Below are positions 53,618 to 63,141 of a stretch of 64,000 nucleotides of DNA, piece by piece. A program made the position numbers and the translations under genes. The notes beneath the pieces are model-generated. The model did no database searches, was not told where the DNA came from, and saw only the letters and a program-made list of their open reading frames with translations. This DNA is from Clostridium_AF sediminicola (lineage in GTDB: Bacteria > Bacillota > Clostridia > Clostridiales > Clostridiaceae), in contig NZ_BAABMF010000009.1 in assembly GCF_050402865.1 (NCBI RefSeq), forward strand, positions 62,001-126,000. Direction: 5' to 3'. Every line of letters starts with the position of its first letter. Within the stretch, counting starts at the first letter, position 1.

Positions 53618-55435
53618 ATGTTAGTCGAACATAAAGGAAAAAATAAACACATGTCGAAGATAAATATTAATTTAGAATTTCAATTATTTATAAAGAAGGT
53701 GTACGTGTTGAATTTTTTTTCAATTAAAAATAAGCTTTTTACATATATAGCAACTATTACAATATTAGCTTTGATAATATCGAGTACAGCTATTTATGTT
53801 TTGTTTTTTCAAACATTAAAGAATAATGCTATTGATAATATGATTATTGAATCTAAAAAATCAAAAGAACAATTAGAAACTTTTTTAAAACTTGTAGTCA
53901 CAACAGGTTCTTTTTTAGCTACAGACAAATTAGTAATTGATGCCTTAGAAAAAGAAAATAGCATTGAAAAAGATACTTATTTTAAGAATGAGATTGATAA
54001 AATGCTAAAGGATATGTTAAAAGTACCAGGGTATATAAATAATATTTATATTTTATCACCTAATAGTCAGATCTATACAAATGACTCTGAAGTAAATGAA
54101 GAATTATTAAGAAGTTTTTTTAGTTTGGAGAAAAATGATTTTATTGCTAATAAGTTTTCTTATACAAAAATACATAATATGGAGTATTCATCAAAAAGAA
54201 GTTTAGATACTATTTCTTATGTTAGGCCCGTTTTTGATTTGAAGACAGATAGTGCTATCGGAACTATTATTATTGATATTAACTATGCTTATTTAAAAAA
54301 ACTATTTGCAATAGAGTCGGTAAAAAGTGAAGAAAAAACAGTTGTTCTTACCGATAAAGGTGAAAAAATTTATGCTTATCCATATCACAATTTTAAAGGA
54401 AAGGAAATCGAAAAGTTAATAGAATTAAATTCTTCTAATAGCAATAAAACAGAAATTTTTGGCGAACAAAGCTATATAATTTCAACTCATATAGGATATA
54501 CCAAATGGAAAATTTTTAGAATAGTACCAGCTGAAAGAATTTATGATAAAGCAAAACCTGTTCAAACTATAGCTATGATTGTAACGATGATTTTTATAGT
54601 ATTATCATTTTTTGCATCATATATTCTTTCTACTACTTTTACAAGGCCAATAAAAGAGTTGAATTCAAAAATAAAAATGGTTGAGAACGGAGAATTAGAT
54701 GTCAATGTCCAATTAAGAAATAAAGATGAATTAGGGGTACTAAGTAATTCATTTAATAAAATGGTTAACCAATTAAGAAATTTGATATCAGATAAAATTA
54801 ATGAAGAAAAGAAAAAATCCGAAATGGAATTTAAAATACTACAGTCCCAAATTAATCCTCATTTTTTATATAATACTTTAGACTCGGTAAAATGGTTGGC
54901 TATTATTCAAAATGTTGATAATATTGCGGATATGATAACGGCACTAATTAACCTACTTAAGTATAATATTTCTAAAAATAATTATTCAGTAAATTTGAGA
55001 GATGAACTGAATAATGTTAAGAATTATATAAAAATTCAGAAATATAGATATGGTGATATTTTCAGAGTAATATACTCAATAAATAATGAAACTTTAGATT
55101 GTACTGTTCTTAGATTTATGCTTCAACCTATTGTGGAAAATGTGATTATTCATGCGTTTGAGGAAATTGAAAATAATGGGGAGATTGAAATATCATCGTT
55201 TTTTGAAAATAATCAATTAGTTTTGACTATTATGGATAATGGTATAGGTATGAATGTAGATGAACCATTAATACTAAAAGAAAAAAAGAATAGGTTTAGT
55301 GGGATAGGACTTAAAAATATTGAAGATAGAATCAAATTATATTTTGGATTAGATTATGGTTTGCAAATATTTAGTGAAAAAGGTAAAGGTACAAATGTTA
55401 AAATTACTTTGCCAATAATTAAAAATGAAAAGTAA
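53618..55435 (+). CDS. YesM-type sensor histidine kinase
   Basis: A kinase of up to 605 residues. TM1 is at about 40-65, an extracellular dCache-type sensor at about 66-315, TM2 at about 318-340, then HAMP (TRPIKELNSKIKMVENGELD). Phosphoacceptor H415 lies in the QINPHFLYNT box, and LQPIVENVIIHAF and MDNGIGM mark the ATPase. The start is uncertain: ATGs at 53618 and 53651 lack good SDs, while GTG 53705 or TTG 53708 follow GAAGGTG and would give the common N-terminus LNFFSIKNKLF. It is divergent from its YesN partner and followed by sugar-binding proteins. Confidence 0.9.
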   Translation: MLVEHKGKNKHMSKININLEFQLFIKKVYVLNFFSIKNKLFTYIATITILALIISSTAIYVLFFQTLKNNAIDNMIIESKKSKEQLETFLKLVVTTGSFLATDKLVIDALEKENSIEKDTYFKNEIDKMLKDMLKVPGYINNIYILSPNSQIYTNDSEVNEELLRSFFSLEKNDFIANKFSYTKIHNMEYSSKRSLDTISYVRPVFDLKTDSAIGTIIIDINYAYLKKLFAIESVKSEEKTVVLTDKGEKIYAYPYHNFKGKEIEKLIELNSSNSNKTEIFGEQSYIISTHIGYTKWKIFRIVPAERIYDKAKPVQTIAMIVTMIFIVLSFFASYILSTTFTRPIKELNSKIKMVENGELDVNVQLRNKDELGVLSNSFNKMVNQLRNLISDKINEEKKKSEMEFKILQSQINPHFLYNTLDSVKWLAIIQNVDNIADMITALINLLKYNISKNNYSVNLRDELNNVKNYIKIQKYRYGDIFRVIYSINNETLDCTVLRFMLQPIVENVIIHAFEEIENNGEIEISSFFENNQLVLTIMDNGIGMNVDEPLILKEKKNRFSGIGLKNIEDRIKLYFGLDYGLQIFSEKGKGTNVKITLPIIKNEK

Positions 55436-55557
55436 TATAGAATCTTCTTTGTGAAAAATTGACTTCTTAGTAGTTTAGGGATTGCATTGTTTGCTTGTGA
55501 AAAGAAAACATTTTGTGATGTGAAGTAAATGAGAGTAAGTAAGAAAATTGAAGAATA

Positions 55558-55566
55558 TGGTATAAT
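55558..55566 (+). promoter_or_regulatory. Extended -10 promoter for the first binding protein
   Basis: TGGTATAAT fits the extended -10 consensus TGnTATAAT, 56 bases before the ATG. No -35 is recognisable, which suits activation by a YesN-type regulator. Confidence 0.45.
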
Positions 55567-55621
55567 TAATAGGAAAATAACGATTATATGTAGACTACAA
55601 TATAAAAATGGGGGGAGTTTC

Positions 55622-56707
55622 ATGAAGAAAGTATTATCCGTATTATTCTTTTTTACGACCATAACCAGTTTATTAGTAGGGTGTAGTAATAAAAATCAAA
55701 ATAGTGATTTTAGAGAAGAGAAAAAAAAGCTTATTTGTGCTATTGAACTTCATTCATTATCTAATCCCTATTATACTACTTTAAAAGAAGGAGCAGAGAT
55801 GTTTGTAAATTCATTGCCTAAAGATACTGCAGAATTAAAGGTAATGTTTAGTGAGAATGATGATGAGAGAGAACTTAAAAATATAAAATCTCTCATAGCT
55901 GAAGGTGGAGGGGATGTAATACTTTTTATAGATTCAAATCAAGCATCAAATCTTTCTGGAATAGCTGAAATTTGTGAAAAAGAAGGTATTTATTGGAGTT
56001 CGGTTTGGAGCACTGCTAAAGGAGTATATCCAACAAATTATAAATATTATACATTATTTCAATCCCAAGATGATGAGCAAGCAGGATATGATATTGCTGT
56101 AGAAATGTTTGATTCACTTAAAATACCTGGAAGAGGAAAAATATTAGCCATACAAGGGAGACTTTCTAATACGGCTGCAATAAATAGATATAATGGTTTA
56201 AAGAGAGCATTAAATGAATATCCTGAGATAATATTATTGGATAGTCAAAGTGGAGAATGGAATTCTGAAAAAGCTTTTGCAATTACTGAAAATTGGCTTG
56301 CTAAATATAGAGAAGTAGATGGGATTTGGTGTGCTAATGATGATATGGCGCTTGCTGTTATTAAAGCACTTAAATCTAAAAATTTGAATGGAAAAGTAAA
56401 AGTTGTAGGTATAAATAGTATAGATGGTGCTGTTGAAGCAATAAAAAAAGGAGATTTATTAGCTACAGTATCTAGTAATGGGTGGATGCAAGCTTTTTTT
56501 GGGCTAGCTTATCCATATGCAGCCTACACAGGGAAAATTGATACCCAATCTATGCAAGGAGAAGAATCTATGATATACACTCCAGGATATTTAATTACGA
56601 ATGATACAGTTGATGAATATGAAGAAATGTTTATTAAAAATAAACCAAAATACGATTATACTGAACTAGGAACTTGTGTAGCTAGACCAATGGATATAGA
56701 AAAATAG
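55622..56707 (+). CDS. Sugar ABC substrate-binding lipoprotein (Rbs/Mgl type), copy 1
   Basis: A 361-residue periplasmic-binding-protein-fold lipoprotein. Lipobox LLVGC with C21. The core begins LICAIELHSLSNPYYTTLKE, has WCANDDMALAVIKALK and VVGINSIDGAVEAIKKG, as in RbsB/GGBP-type binders. It closely resembles the next gene product over its whole length, evidence of a tandem duplication. The ATG at 55622 follows GGGGGAG. It has its own terminator, so it is transcribed apart from the main operon. Ligand unknown, probably a monosaccharide or small polyol. Confidence 0.92.
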   Translation: MKKVLSVLFFFTTITSLLVGCSNKNQNSDFREEKKKLICAIELHSLSNPYYTTLKEGAEMFVNSLPKDTAELKVMFSENDDERELKNIKSLIAEGGGDVILFIDSNQASNLSGIAEICEKEGIYWSSVWSTAKGVYPTNYKYYTLFQSQDDEQAGYDIAVEMFDSLKIPGRGKILAIQGRLSNTAAINRYNGLKRALNEYPEIILLDSQSGEWNSEKAFAITENWLAKYREVDGIWCANDDMALAVIKALKSKNLNGKVKVVGINSIDGAVEAIKKGDLLATVSSNGWMQAFFGLAYPYAAYTGKIDTQSMQGEESMIYTPGYLITNDTVDEYEEMFIKNKPKYDYTELGTCVARPMDIEK

Positions 56708-56716
56708 TTATATTTC

Positions 56717-56748
56717 AGAGAAGATAGCATTATTGCTACTTCTCTTTT
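56717..56748 (+). terminator. Terminator after binding protein copy 1
   Basis: AGAGAAG-a-TAGCA pairs with TGCTA-c-TTCTCT, followed by TTTT. One internal mismatch. Confidence 0.75.
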
Positions 56749-56890
56749 CTTTTTATAAATAAAGTTATGAATATGGATAAATTATAAAAATATATTATAA
56801 AAAATAATAATAAATTGTAAAACATAATGATATTTTAAGTATTATAAAAAATAGGTAAAAAAATATATAAAAAATATAAAGATTATCCAT

Positions 56891-56918
56891 TTAACGCAAT
56901 AAGAGTATTTTGTATAAT
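56891..56918 (+). promoter_or_regulatory. Predicted promoter for binding protein copy 2
   Basis: TTAACG (56891-56896), 16 bases, then TATAAT (56913-56918), 42 bases before the ATG. Confidence 0.45.
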
Positions 56919-56959
56919 TGAGTAAAAATATAAAACATTTATTATAAGGGGGATTTTTT

Positions 56960-58054
56960 ATGAAGAAATTGTTAGCCTTATTAGTATTTTGTACATTGAT
57001 ATTGGGTTCATTAGCTGGTTGTAGTAACACAAAAGATACGACTACAGGAAGTAAAGAATCAGGCGAAAAGAAAAACAAGCTTATTTGCGCTATTGAACTA
57101 CATTCACTATCTAATCCATATTATGTGACGTTAAAAGAAGGAGCTGAGATGTTTGTAAATTCTTTACCAGAAGGTACTGCTGAATTACAAGTTATGTTAA
57201 GTGAAGATGATGATGAAAAAGAGATTAATAATATCAAATCGCTTATTGCTCGTGGTGGAAAAGATGTAATCCTTTTCATCGACCCTAATCAAGCTCCTAA
57301 TATTGCAACTATAGCAGAGATATGCGAAGAAGAAGGTATATATTGGAGTTCAGTTTGGAGTACTGCTGAAGGCGTTCTTCCAACTAATCATGAGTATTAT
57401 TCCTTATTCCAATCTCAAGATGATGAACAGGCAGGATATGATATTGCAAAAAAAATGTTCGATTCTCTAGAAACGCCTGGAAAAGGAAAAATACTTGCAA
57501 TACAAGGTAGGCTTGCGAATACAGCTGCTATAAATAGATACAATGGTTTAAAAAGAGCTTTAAAAGAATATCCTGATATAGAACTTCTAGACAGTCAAAG
57601 TGGAGAATGGAGTTCGCAAAAAGCTTTTACAGTTACTGAAACATGGCTTTCAAAATATCAAGATGTAGATGGTATTTGGTGTGCTAACGATGTTATGGCT
57701 CTAGCAGCTATTCAATCTCTAAAAGCTAAAAAAATGAATGGAAAAGTGAAAGTTGTAGGTATAAATGCTATAGATGGTGCTATTCAAGCATTGAAAGATG
57801 GCGATATGTTAGCAACAGTATCAAGTAATGGCTGGATGCAAGCTTTTTATGGATTAGCATATCCTTATGCAGCTTATAGTGGAAAATTAGATACAAAAAC
57901 TATGAAGCCAGAAGAATCTATGATTCATACACCAGGTTATTTAGTTACTGCTGATACAGTTGATGATTATGAAGAGAAATTCATTAAGAATAAACCTAAA
58001 TATGACTATAATGCATTAGATACATGTATAGCTAGACCGATGGAAATTAAATAA
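56960..58054 (+). CDS. Sugar ABC substrate-binding lipoprotein (Rbs/Mgl type), copy 2
   Basis: A 364-residue lipoprotein, lipobox SLAGC with C21. It shares most of its sequence with the upstream copy, including LICAIELHSLSNPYY, WSSVWSTA, QGRL-NTAAINRYNGLKRAL and SSNGWMQAF. Differences gather in the linker after the lipid anchor and at scattered surface positions. It is preceded by its own promoter and strong SD GGGGG, and followed by a hairpin before the permease gene, so it is probably the highly expressed operon version. Together the two copies may widen ligand range or dosage. Confidence 0.93.
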   Translation: MKKLLALLVFCTLILGSLAGCSNTKDTTTGSKESGEKKNKLICAIELHSLSNPYYVTLKEGAEMFVNSLPEGTAELQVMLSEDDDEKEINNIKSLIARGGKDVILFIDPNQAPNIATIAEICEEEGIYWSSVWSTAEGVLPTNHEYYSLFQSQDDEQAGYDIAKKMFDSLETPGKGKILAIQGRLANTAAINRYNGLKRALKEYPDIELLDSQSGEWSSQKAFTVTETWLSKYQDVDGIWCANDVMALAAIQSLKAKKMNGKVKVVGINAIDGAIQALKDGDMLATVSSNGWMQAFYGLAYPYAAYSGKLDTKTMKPEESMIHTPGYLVTADTVDDYEEKFIKNKPKYDYNALDTCIARPMEIK

Positions 58055-58060
58055 TATATT

Positions 58061-58104
58061 TTCTAGAGAAGATAGTATTATTGATACTTCTCTAGAATTT
58101 TAAA
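58061..58104 (+). terminator. Intra-operon terminator-like hairpin after copy 2
   Basis: TTCTAGAGAAG pairs with CTTCTCTAGAA, with an inner GTAT / ATAC extension, then TTTT. It lies between binding protein and permease genes, so partial read-through would favour binding-protein mRNA. Confidence 0.7.
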
Positions 58105-58152
58105 CTTAACATTATTACAAAATTTAAGAAATTTATATGAGGTGATATAGAT

Positions 58153-59166
58153 ATGAAGAGAAACTTAGAATCTGCGACAATTGCAGAAGAATTCTCTCAA
58201 AAAATTGCTGAGCAAAATAAGAAAGACAAAATTATTAAGATGGCACCTGTTATCATTTTGGTTTTTTTATTGTTAATATTTAGTTTTACAGTTCAAGGAT
58301 TTTTTACAGCTTTTAATTTTGTATCTTTACTAAGACAAGCATCTATACTTCTTATTTTAGCTATGGGTATAACTTTTGTTATAGTTATGGGCGGAATTGA
58401 TCTTTCGGTCGATGGTGTTATGGGACTTACAGCATCCGTTATTTCACTACTTGTATTAAATAATATTACCACTTTTGATTTGGGAATATTTGGTGTGTTG
58501 ATTGTTATATGTATTGGCGCTTTTATGGGCTTTGTATCTGGGTTAATTCATGTGAAATTAAAATTACCATCATTTATTGTTACATTTGGGATGTCTAGTG
58601 TTGCAACAGGGATTGCATTACTTGCATATAAAGGGATTCCAGCAACTATTCAAGATAGGCCAATGCAGGATGTACTAGAAAGTGTATTCTTAGGCATACC
58701 AAGTATTACATGGATTTCATTGTTAATTTTTGTAGTTGCATATATAATTCAAGAATTTACTGGTCTTGGTAGATATATTTTTGCTATAGGAGATAATGAA
58801 AATACTCTTAAAGTAAGTGGTATAAATATCGATAGAGTAAAGATATTAGCTTTTTCTTGGGCTGGACTATGTACAGGAATAGCAGGTATTATTGGAGCGT
58901 TTCGTTACGGTAGAGGAGAAATCCTAGTTGGTAAAGGTATGGTTTTTCCGGTAATAACGGCTGTAGTTGTAGGAGGAACATCTCTTAGTGGTGGAAAAGG
59001 AGGAGTTGTAAATTCCTTGGTAGGCGTTCTTATAGTTACAGTATTACAGAACGCATTGATTTTGCTAGGGGTAAATCCCTATATTCAATATGCTATACAA
59101 GGAATTATAATTGTTGCAGCGGTATCTTTATCAGTTACAAGAAATAGAAAGATTATAACAAAATAG
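58153..59166 (+). CDS. Sugar ABC permease (RbsC/MglC type), first
   Basis: A 337-residue permease of the CUT2 class with about eight to ten TM helices. Family segments: AMGITFVIVMGGIDLSVDGV, VTFGMSSVATGIAL, and GGTSLSGGKGGVVNSLVGVL near the C-terminus. An N-terminal charged segment of about 30 residues precedes the first TM. The SD GAGGTG is 9 bases before ATG. It is separated from the second permease by the ATPase gene, so the membrane channel is probably a heterodimer of the two. Confidence 0.93.
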   Translation: MKRNLESATIAEEFSQKIAEQNKKDKIIKMAPVIILVFLLLIFSFTVQGFFTAFNFVSLLRQASILLILAMGITFVIVMGGIDLSVDGVMGLTASVISLLVLNNITTFDLGIFGVLIVICIGAFMGFVSGLIHVKLKLPSFIVTFGMSSVATGIALLAYKGIPATIQDRPMQDVLESVFLGIPSITWISLLIFVVAYIIQEFTGLGRYIFAIGDNENTLKVSGINIDRVKILAFSWAGLCTGIAGIIGAFRYGRGEILVGKGMVFPVITAVVVGGTSLSGGKGGVVNSLVGVLIVTVLQNALILLGVNPYIQYAIQGIIIVAAVSLSVTRNRKIITK

Positions 59167-59194
59167 ATATCAGTGTGCTTAAGGAGGGTCGAAA

Positions 59195-60718
59195 TTGGCA
59201 AAGCAATTATTTAATATTAAAAACATAACTAAGAAATATCCTGGTACTGTTGCATTACATGATGTTTCTATGGAAATAAATGAAGGAGAAGTAATAGGCC
59301 TTGTAGGAGAAAACGGGGCTGGAAAATCTACTTTATTAAAGCTGATTATGGGAGTTGAAATGCCTACTTCAGGCGAAATGGATATTTTTGGCGAAAAGTA
59401 TGCTCCTCAAACTCCTAAGGAAGCTAATGAATTAGGAATAGGTATGGTATTCCAAGAACAATCAGTTATAACTAATTTATCTGTTGGCCAAAATATATTT
59501 TTTGGGAAAGAAAAAAATTATAAAGAATTTGGGTTAGTTAACTGGAGAAGGTTGTACAAGGATACTGAAAACCTTTTTAAAGAATTAGATTTAAAAAATA
59601 TTGATCCGAAGGTTAAGGTAGGTGAATTAAATTTTGCTACTAGGCAAATGGTGGAAATTGCTAAGGTTTTTAATTTAGTGAAAAGTTCAAAAGTAGAAAA
59701 TTCATTAATATTATTGGATGAGCCTACATCAGTTCTAAATGATGATGAGGTTAAATATCTGTTTTCTCAAATAGAAAAATTGAAGAAGAAAGGCAATTCA
59801 GTTATATTTGTATCTCACAGAATAGATGAAGTTTTAACAATATCCGATAGAATTTATGTATTTAAAGATGGAGAAAATGTTGCTCATGTAAAAAAGGAAG
59901 AGGCAAATGAAGCATTGATTTATCAAAAAATGGTTGGTAGAACGAGTGCAGGAGAGTATTATAAAATCTCAAATCAAACTATACCTGATAAGGATATTGT
60001 TTTAGAAGCAAAAAATCTTGGGTTGAGAGGTAGCTTTAAGAAGGTATCGTTTAAACTTCATAGAGGCGAAGTTATGGGAATTTGTGGGGTAGTCGGTTCG
60101 GGAAAAGAAGACTTATGTTCAGTTATTATTGGAGATGATAAATATACTTCTGGCGAGCTTTGGATTAACAATGTAAAAAAAGAGTTTTCTGCGCCTCATG
60201 AAGCATTAAAAAATGGTATATTATTGATTCCAAAAGAGAGAAGGAAAGAGGGAATCTTTGAAACTTTAAGTTTAATAGAAAACATAAGTATGTCAAATTT
60301 ATCAGATGTGAAAAAGGGAGCATTGATATCTAAAAAGAAACAGATAGATAAAGCTAAATTCTGGATTGATAAATTAAGAATAAAATGTTCCTCATATAAA
60401 GAACAAACGATTCAACTTAGTGGTGGAAATGCTCAAAAAGTTGTCTTTGCTAGAATATTAGCAAGTGATTCTAAAATTTTAGTTTTAAACCATCCAACAA
60501 GAGGGGTTGACATTGGTGCAAAAGAAGAAATATATAATTTAATTAGAGAAATAACAGCTAAGGGGATTTCGGTTATTTTACTTGGAGATACATTAGATGA
60601 ATGTATTGGATTAAGCTCTACAATACTTGTCATGAAAGATGGTCTCATTACGAGCAGATTTAATGCATTACCTGAAGATAAACCTCTTGAGGAAGATATA
60701 ATAAAATATATGATGTAG
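59195..60718 (+). CDS. Sugar ABC transporter ATPase (RbsA/MglA type)
   Basis: A 507-residue double ATPase. The first domain has Walker A GENGAGKST (38-46) and Walker B LILLDEPTSVL. The second domain has the degenerate Walker A GVVGSGKEDL typical of RbsA/MglA, an LSGGNAQK signature and VLNHPTRGVDIGAK in the Walker B region. The TTG start at 59195 follows AAGGAGG, 7 bases away. Note that VLNHPTRG replaces the more common E/D of Walker B, a known RbsA-type feature. It drives the two flanking permeases. Confidence 0.94.
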   Translation: MAKQLFNIKNITKKYPGTVALHDVSMEINEGEVIGLVGENGAGKSTLLKLIMGVEMPTSGEMDIFGEKYAPQTPKEANELGIGMVFQEQSVITNLSVGQNIFFGKEKNYKEFGLVNWRRLYKDTENLFKELDLKNIDPKVKVGELNFATRQMVEIAKVFNLVKSSKVENSLILLDEPTSVLNDDEVKYLFSQIEKLKKKGNSVIFVSHRIDEVLTISDRIYVFKDGENVAHVKKEEANEALIYQKMVGRTSAGEYYKISNQTIPDKDIVLEAKNLGLRGSFKKVSFKLHRGEVMGICGVVGSGKEDLCSVIIGDDKYTSGELWINNVKKEFSAPHEALKNGILLIPKERRKEGIFETLSLIENISMSNLSDVKKGALISKKKQIDKAKFWIDKLRIKCSSYKEQTIQLSGGNAQKVVFARILASDSKILVLNHPTRGVDIGAKEEIYNLIREITAKGISVILLGDTLDECIGLSSTILVMKDGLITSRFNALPEDKPLEEDIIKYMM

Positions 60719-60732
60719 AAGGGGAGGTTATT

Positions 60733-61710
60733 ATGGAATTATTAAAATCTAAAAATTCAAAATCTAAAAAAGCATCTGTTAATTTTGTTGAATACACAAA
60801 CATTATTTCAATCATAGTGTTACTAATTATTTTCACGAGTATTAATCAGAATTTTTTAAGTTCTTTCAACATCAAAAATCTATTAGAAGATTTGGCCCCA
60901 TTATTAGTTTTAGGATGTGGTGTAACTTGCGTTTTATTAATTTGTTCTATTGATTTATCTGTTGGTTCCATTGTTTCGTGTAGTACTGTTTTATTTGTTA
61001 TTTTGTTACCCAAATTAGGATATGGTGTATATTTTGTGGTTGCTCTATATGGAATAATGGCAGGATTAATTAATGGAGTAGTATATACAAAAGTTAAAAT
61101 TCCTTCATTTATTGTAACTTTAGGTTTTTCAAGTGTTTGGCAAAGTGCAGCTTACCTTATTTCTGGAGGTGCACCCCTTCAAATTCCTTTTCAACAAGGC
61201 AATTATATTGCTTGGGGAAAAATGGATTTTGGTGTTATAACATCATATTTTATTATAGGAATAGTAGTGTTGGCTATTTTCTATGTTATACAGACAAGAA
61301 CTTACTTTGGAAAAGGATTCTTTGCAGTAGGAGCAAATGAAAGAGCAGCAAAAATTTCAGGTATTAATGTGGATTTTGTTAAAATTTCTGCTTTTGCCTT
61401 GTGTGGATTGACCTGTGCTTTAACTGGAATATTCTTATCAGCGAAGTTAAAGAGTGGAATACCAACAGTTGGAGACCCATTTACTTTGAAAGCAATAGCT
61501 GCTGTAGCTTTAGGTGGAACTTCATTAGGTGGAGGTAAAGGGAGTGTAATGAATACTTTATTAGGAGTTGCAATTGTAACAGTTATACACAATGGTATGA
61601 ATGTAGTTGGTGTAAATGCATTTTGGCAGCATATTGTTTTTGGTGCTTTAGTTATTGCAGCTGTAGCAATGACTGTAGATAGAAAAGAAAGAGGATCAAT
61701 TGTTAAGTAA
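60733..61710 (+). CDS. Sugar ABC permease (RbsC/MglC type), second
   Basis: A 325-residue CUT2 permease paralogous to the first. It has an N-terminal hydrophilic stretch of about 20 residues, then about eight to ten TM helices, with LICSIDLSVGSIVS, TLGFSSVWQSAAYLI and LGGTSLGGGKGSVMNTLLG. It lies 14 bases after the ATPase gene with SD AAGGGGAGG. Two different permeases in one CUT2 operon is less common than one homodimer, but is seen in AI-2 and some inositol or galactofuranose systems. A terminator follows the stop. Confidence 0.93.
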   Translation: MELLKSKNSKSKKASVNFVEYTNIISIIVLLIIFTSINQNFLSSFNIKNLLEDLAPLLVLGCGVTCVLLICSIDLSVGSIVSCSTVLFVILLPKLGYGVYFVVALYGIMAGLINGVVYTKVKIPSFIVTLGFSSVWQSAAYLISGGAPLQIPFQQGNYIAWGKMDFGVITSYFIIGIVVLAIFYVIQTRTYFGKGFFAVGANERAAKISGINVDFVKISAFALCGLTCALTGIFLSAKLKSGIPTVGDPFTLKAIAAVALGGTSLGGGKGSVMNTLLGVAIVTVIHNGMNVVGVNAFWQHIVFGALVIAAVAMTVDRKERGSIVK

Positions 61711-61760
61711 AGCTAAAAGTAGTAGGTAATGGTTAGTGATACAATATATATTTAAGGATA

Positions 61761-61804
61761 AAAAGCTTGAATTGAAATGTTTAAAATTTTAATTCAAGTT
61801 TTTT
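61761..61804 (+). terminator. Terminator of the Rbs/Mgl-type operon
   Basis: AAAAGCTTGAATT pairs with AATTCAAGTTTTT around a 17-base loop, and a T-run follows. The remaining bases to 61960 hold spacer; a TTGACA at 61925 has no matching -10. Confidence 0.75.
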
Positions 61805-61960
61805 GTTTGGGTTGCTTTAAGTCATTAGTGTTGAATTTTTGGAGAAGATGATTTATTTTTATATAAGAATTGATAAGTGAAGCTTAATAATGTAAAATTG
61901 AGTAGTGTCATTTGAGATATTTTTTTGACAGTTAGTGATTCAAGGTAAGGAGAGTATATA

Positions 61961-63037
61961 ATGAATGATTTAAAACAATACAAAATGTTTGTTAATATAA
62001 GTAAAATCATGGCTTTTTTAATTTTGCTTTTTTACGGAGATAAAGCCATATTTATTTTAGCAGCTATTTTTGTTTTTCTACTTATGATATTTAGAGCTGT
62101 AAAAATTAATTCCAGAAAAAGATTTAGAATGTATTTAATGTTTATATATATCATTTTACTAGTTGGGCAATTAATTTTCTTTGCTAGAAACTTATTCAAT
62201 TATCAGTATATAAGTTTGATTTATTTTATTAATAAAATTATTGGGATATTTTTATTGGCTTTGCCATATTTGTTTGAAAGTCTTATTACAATTAACAAAT
62301 ATACAGAGTTTTATTTTCCGTCAGTTCAAGATATTAATACAATGAGTTTTTCTGAAATCAAAAGTGCTATAAATAAATTGCATGAAAAAGTAAAAGGAAT
62401 AGATAAAATAAAAAACAGAATTTCTACAGATAAATTAGAAGAAATAGTTAAGGATTTGCCAAGACATAGTTCAATAAAATATATTAATGATGGTACATTA
62501 ACAAATGATTATTTCAAGACAGCTTATAATAGTTTAAAAGATCCATATATTTATATAGTAATATCGAATACAGGTAGTGCAGCAAGTGAATTGATTTCTG
62601 TCTTTACAAAAAAACAATATAATCATGCATCTCTAGCATTCGATTATGACTTAAAAACTATTATTAGCTATAATGGAGGGGAAAAAGTTTATCCGCCAGG
62701 GTTAAATCATGAAATGATAGAATTTTTTAATAAAAAAGAAGAGGCTTCAATTATTGTTTATAAAGTTAAAGCTAGTGAAAACCAGAAAAAGCAACTCATT
62801 GATAGAATAAAGGAAATCAATGAAGAAGGCAGTGCCTATAATATGATGGGATTGGTTTTTAAATCTTCCCATAAACCTAATATTATGTTTTGTTCTCAGT
62901 TTGTATATAAGATGTTGAAATATGCTGATTTAGCTTATTTTGATAAAGAAGATGGAAAAGTTAAACCTACAGATCTTATTGAACTCGATTATTATAGAAA
63001 GCTTCAATTTTGTTATGAAATTTTATTTAATGAATAA
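61961..63037 (+). CDS. Membrane protein with C-terminal YiiX/NlpC-P60-like permuted papain fold
   Basis: A 358-residue protein. About four N-terminal TM helices cover 10-110, a charged helical stretch follows (115-175), and the C-terminal half looks like a YiiX/YebB-type permuted papain domain. Candidate catalytic residues are H222 in YNHASLAFD and C311 in IMFCSQFVYKML, in the circularly permuted order (His before Cys) of that family. The upstream 4-TM part may anchor it to the membrane, an uncommon pairing. Targets may be peptide, amide or acyl bonds; none is shown. The SD AAGGAGAG is about 10 bases before ATG. It is likely monocistronic. Confidence 0.7.
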   Translation: MNDLKQYKMFVNISKIMAFLILLFYGDKAIFILAAIFVFLLMIFRAVKINSRKRFRMYLMFIYIILLVGQLIFFARNLFNYQYISLIYFINKIIGIFLLALPYLFESLITINKYTEFYFPSVQDINTMSFSEIKSAINKLHEKVKGIDKIKNRISTDKLEEIVKDLPRHSSIKYINDGTLTNDYFKTAYNSLKDPYIYIVISNTGSAASELISVFTKKQYNHASLAFDYDLKTIISYNGGEKVYPPGLNHEMIEFFNKKEEASIIVYKVKASENQKKQLIDRIKEINEEGSAYNMMGLVFKSSHKPNIMFCSQFVYKMLKYADLAYFDKEDGKVKPTDLIELDYYRKLQFCYEILFNE

Positions 63038-63100
63038 CGATCATTCGTGCAATTAGATTTCCAAATTCTAAAAAGCAAGAAGACGTTGCATTGAAATTTA

Positions 63101-63109
63101 TGATATAAT
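63101..63109 (+). promoter_or_regulatory. Extended -10 promoter of the SWIM-domain gene
   Basis: TGATATAAT matches the extended -10 TGnTATAAT, 33 bases before the ATG at 63142. A -35 is not clear. Confidence 0.45.
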
Positions 63110-63141
63110 TAAAGATAAATTCAAATTGATAGGGAGTTAAT

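Noticed and set aside
61925..61960. TTGACA as promoter for the YiiX-like gene
   Set aside because: No -10 at a workable distance; the TATATA further on overlaps the start region and the SD lies between.
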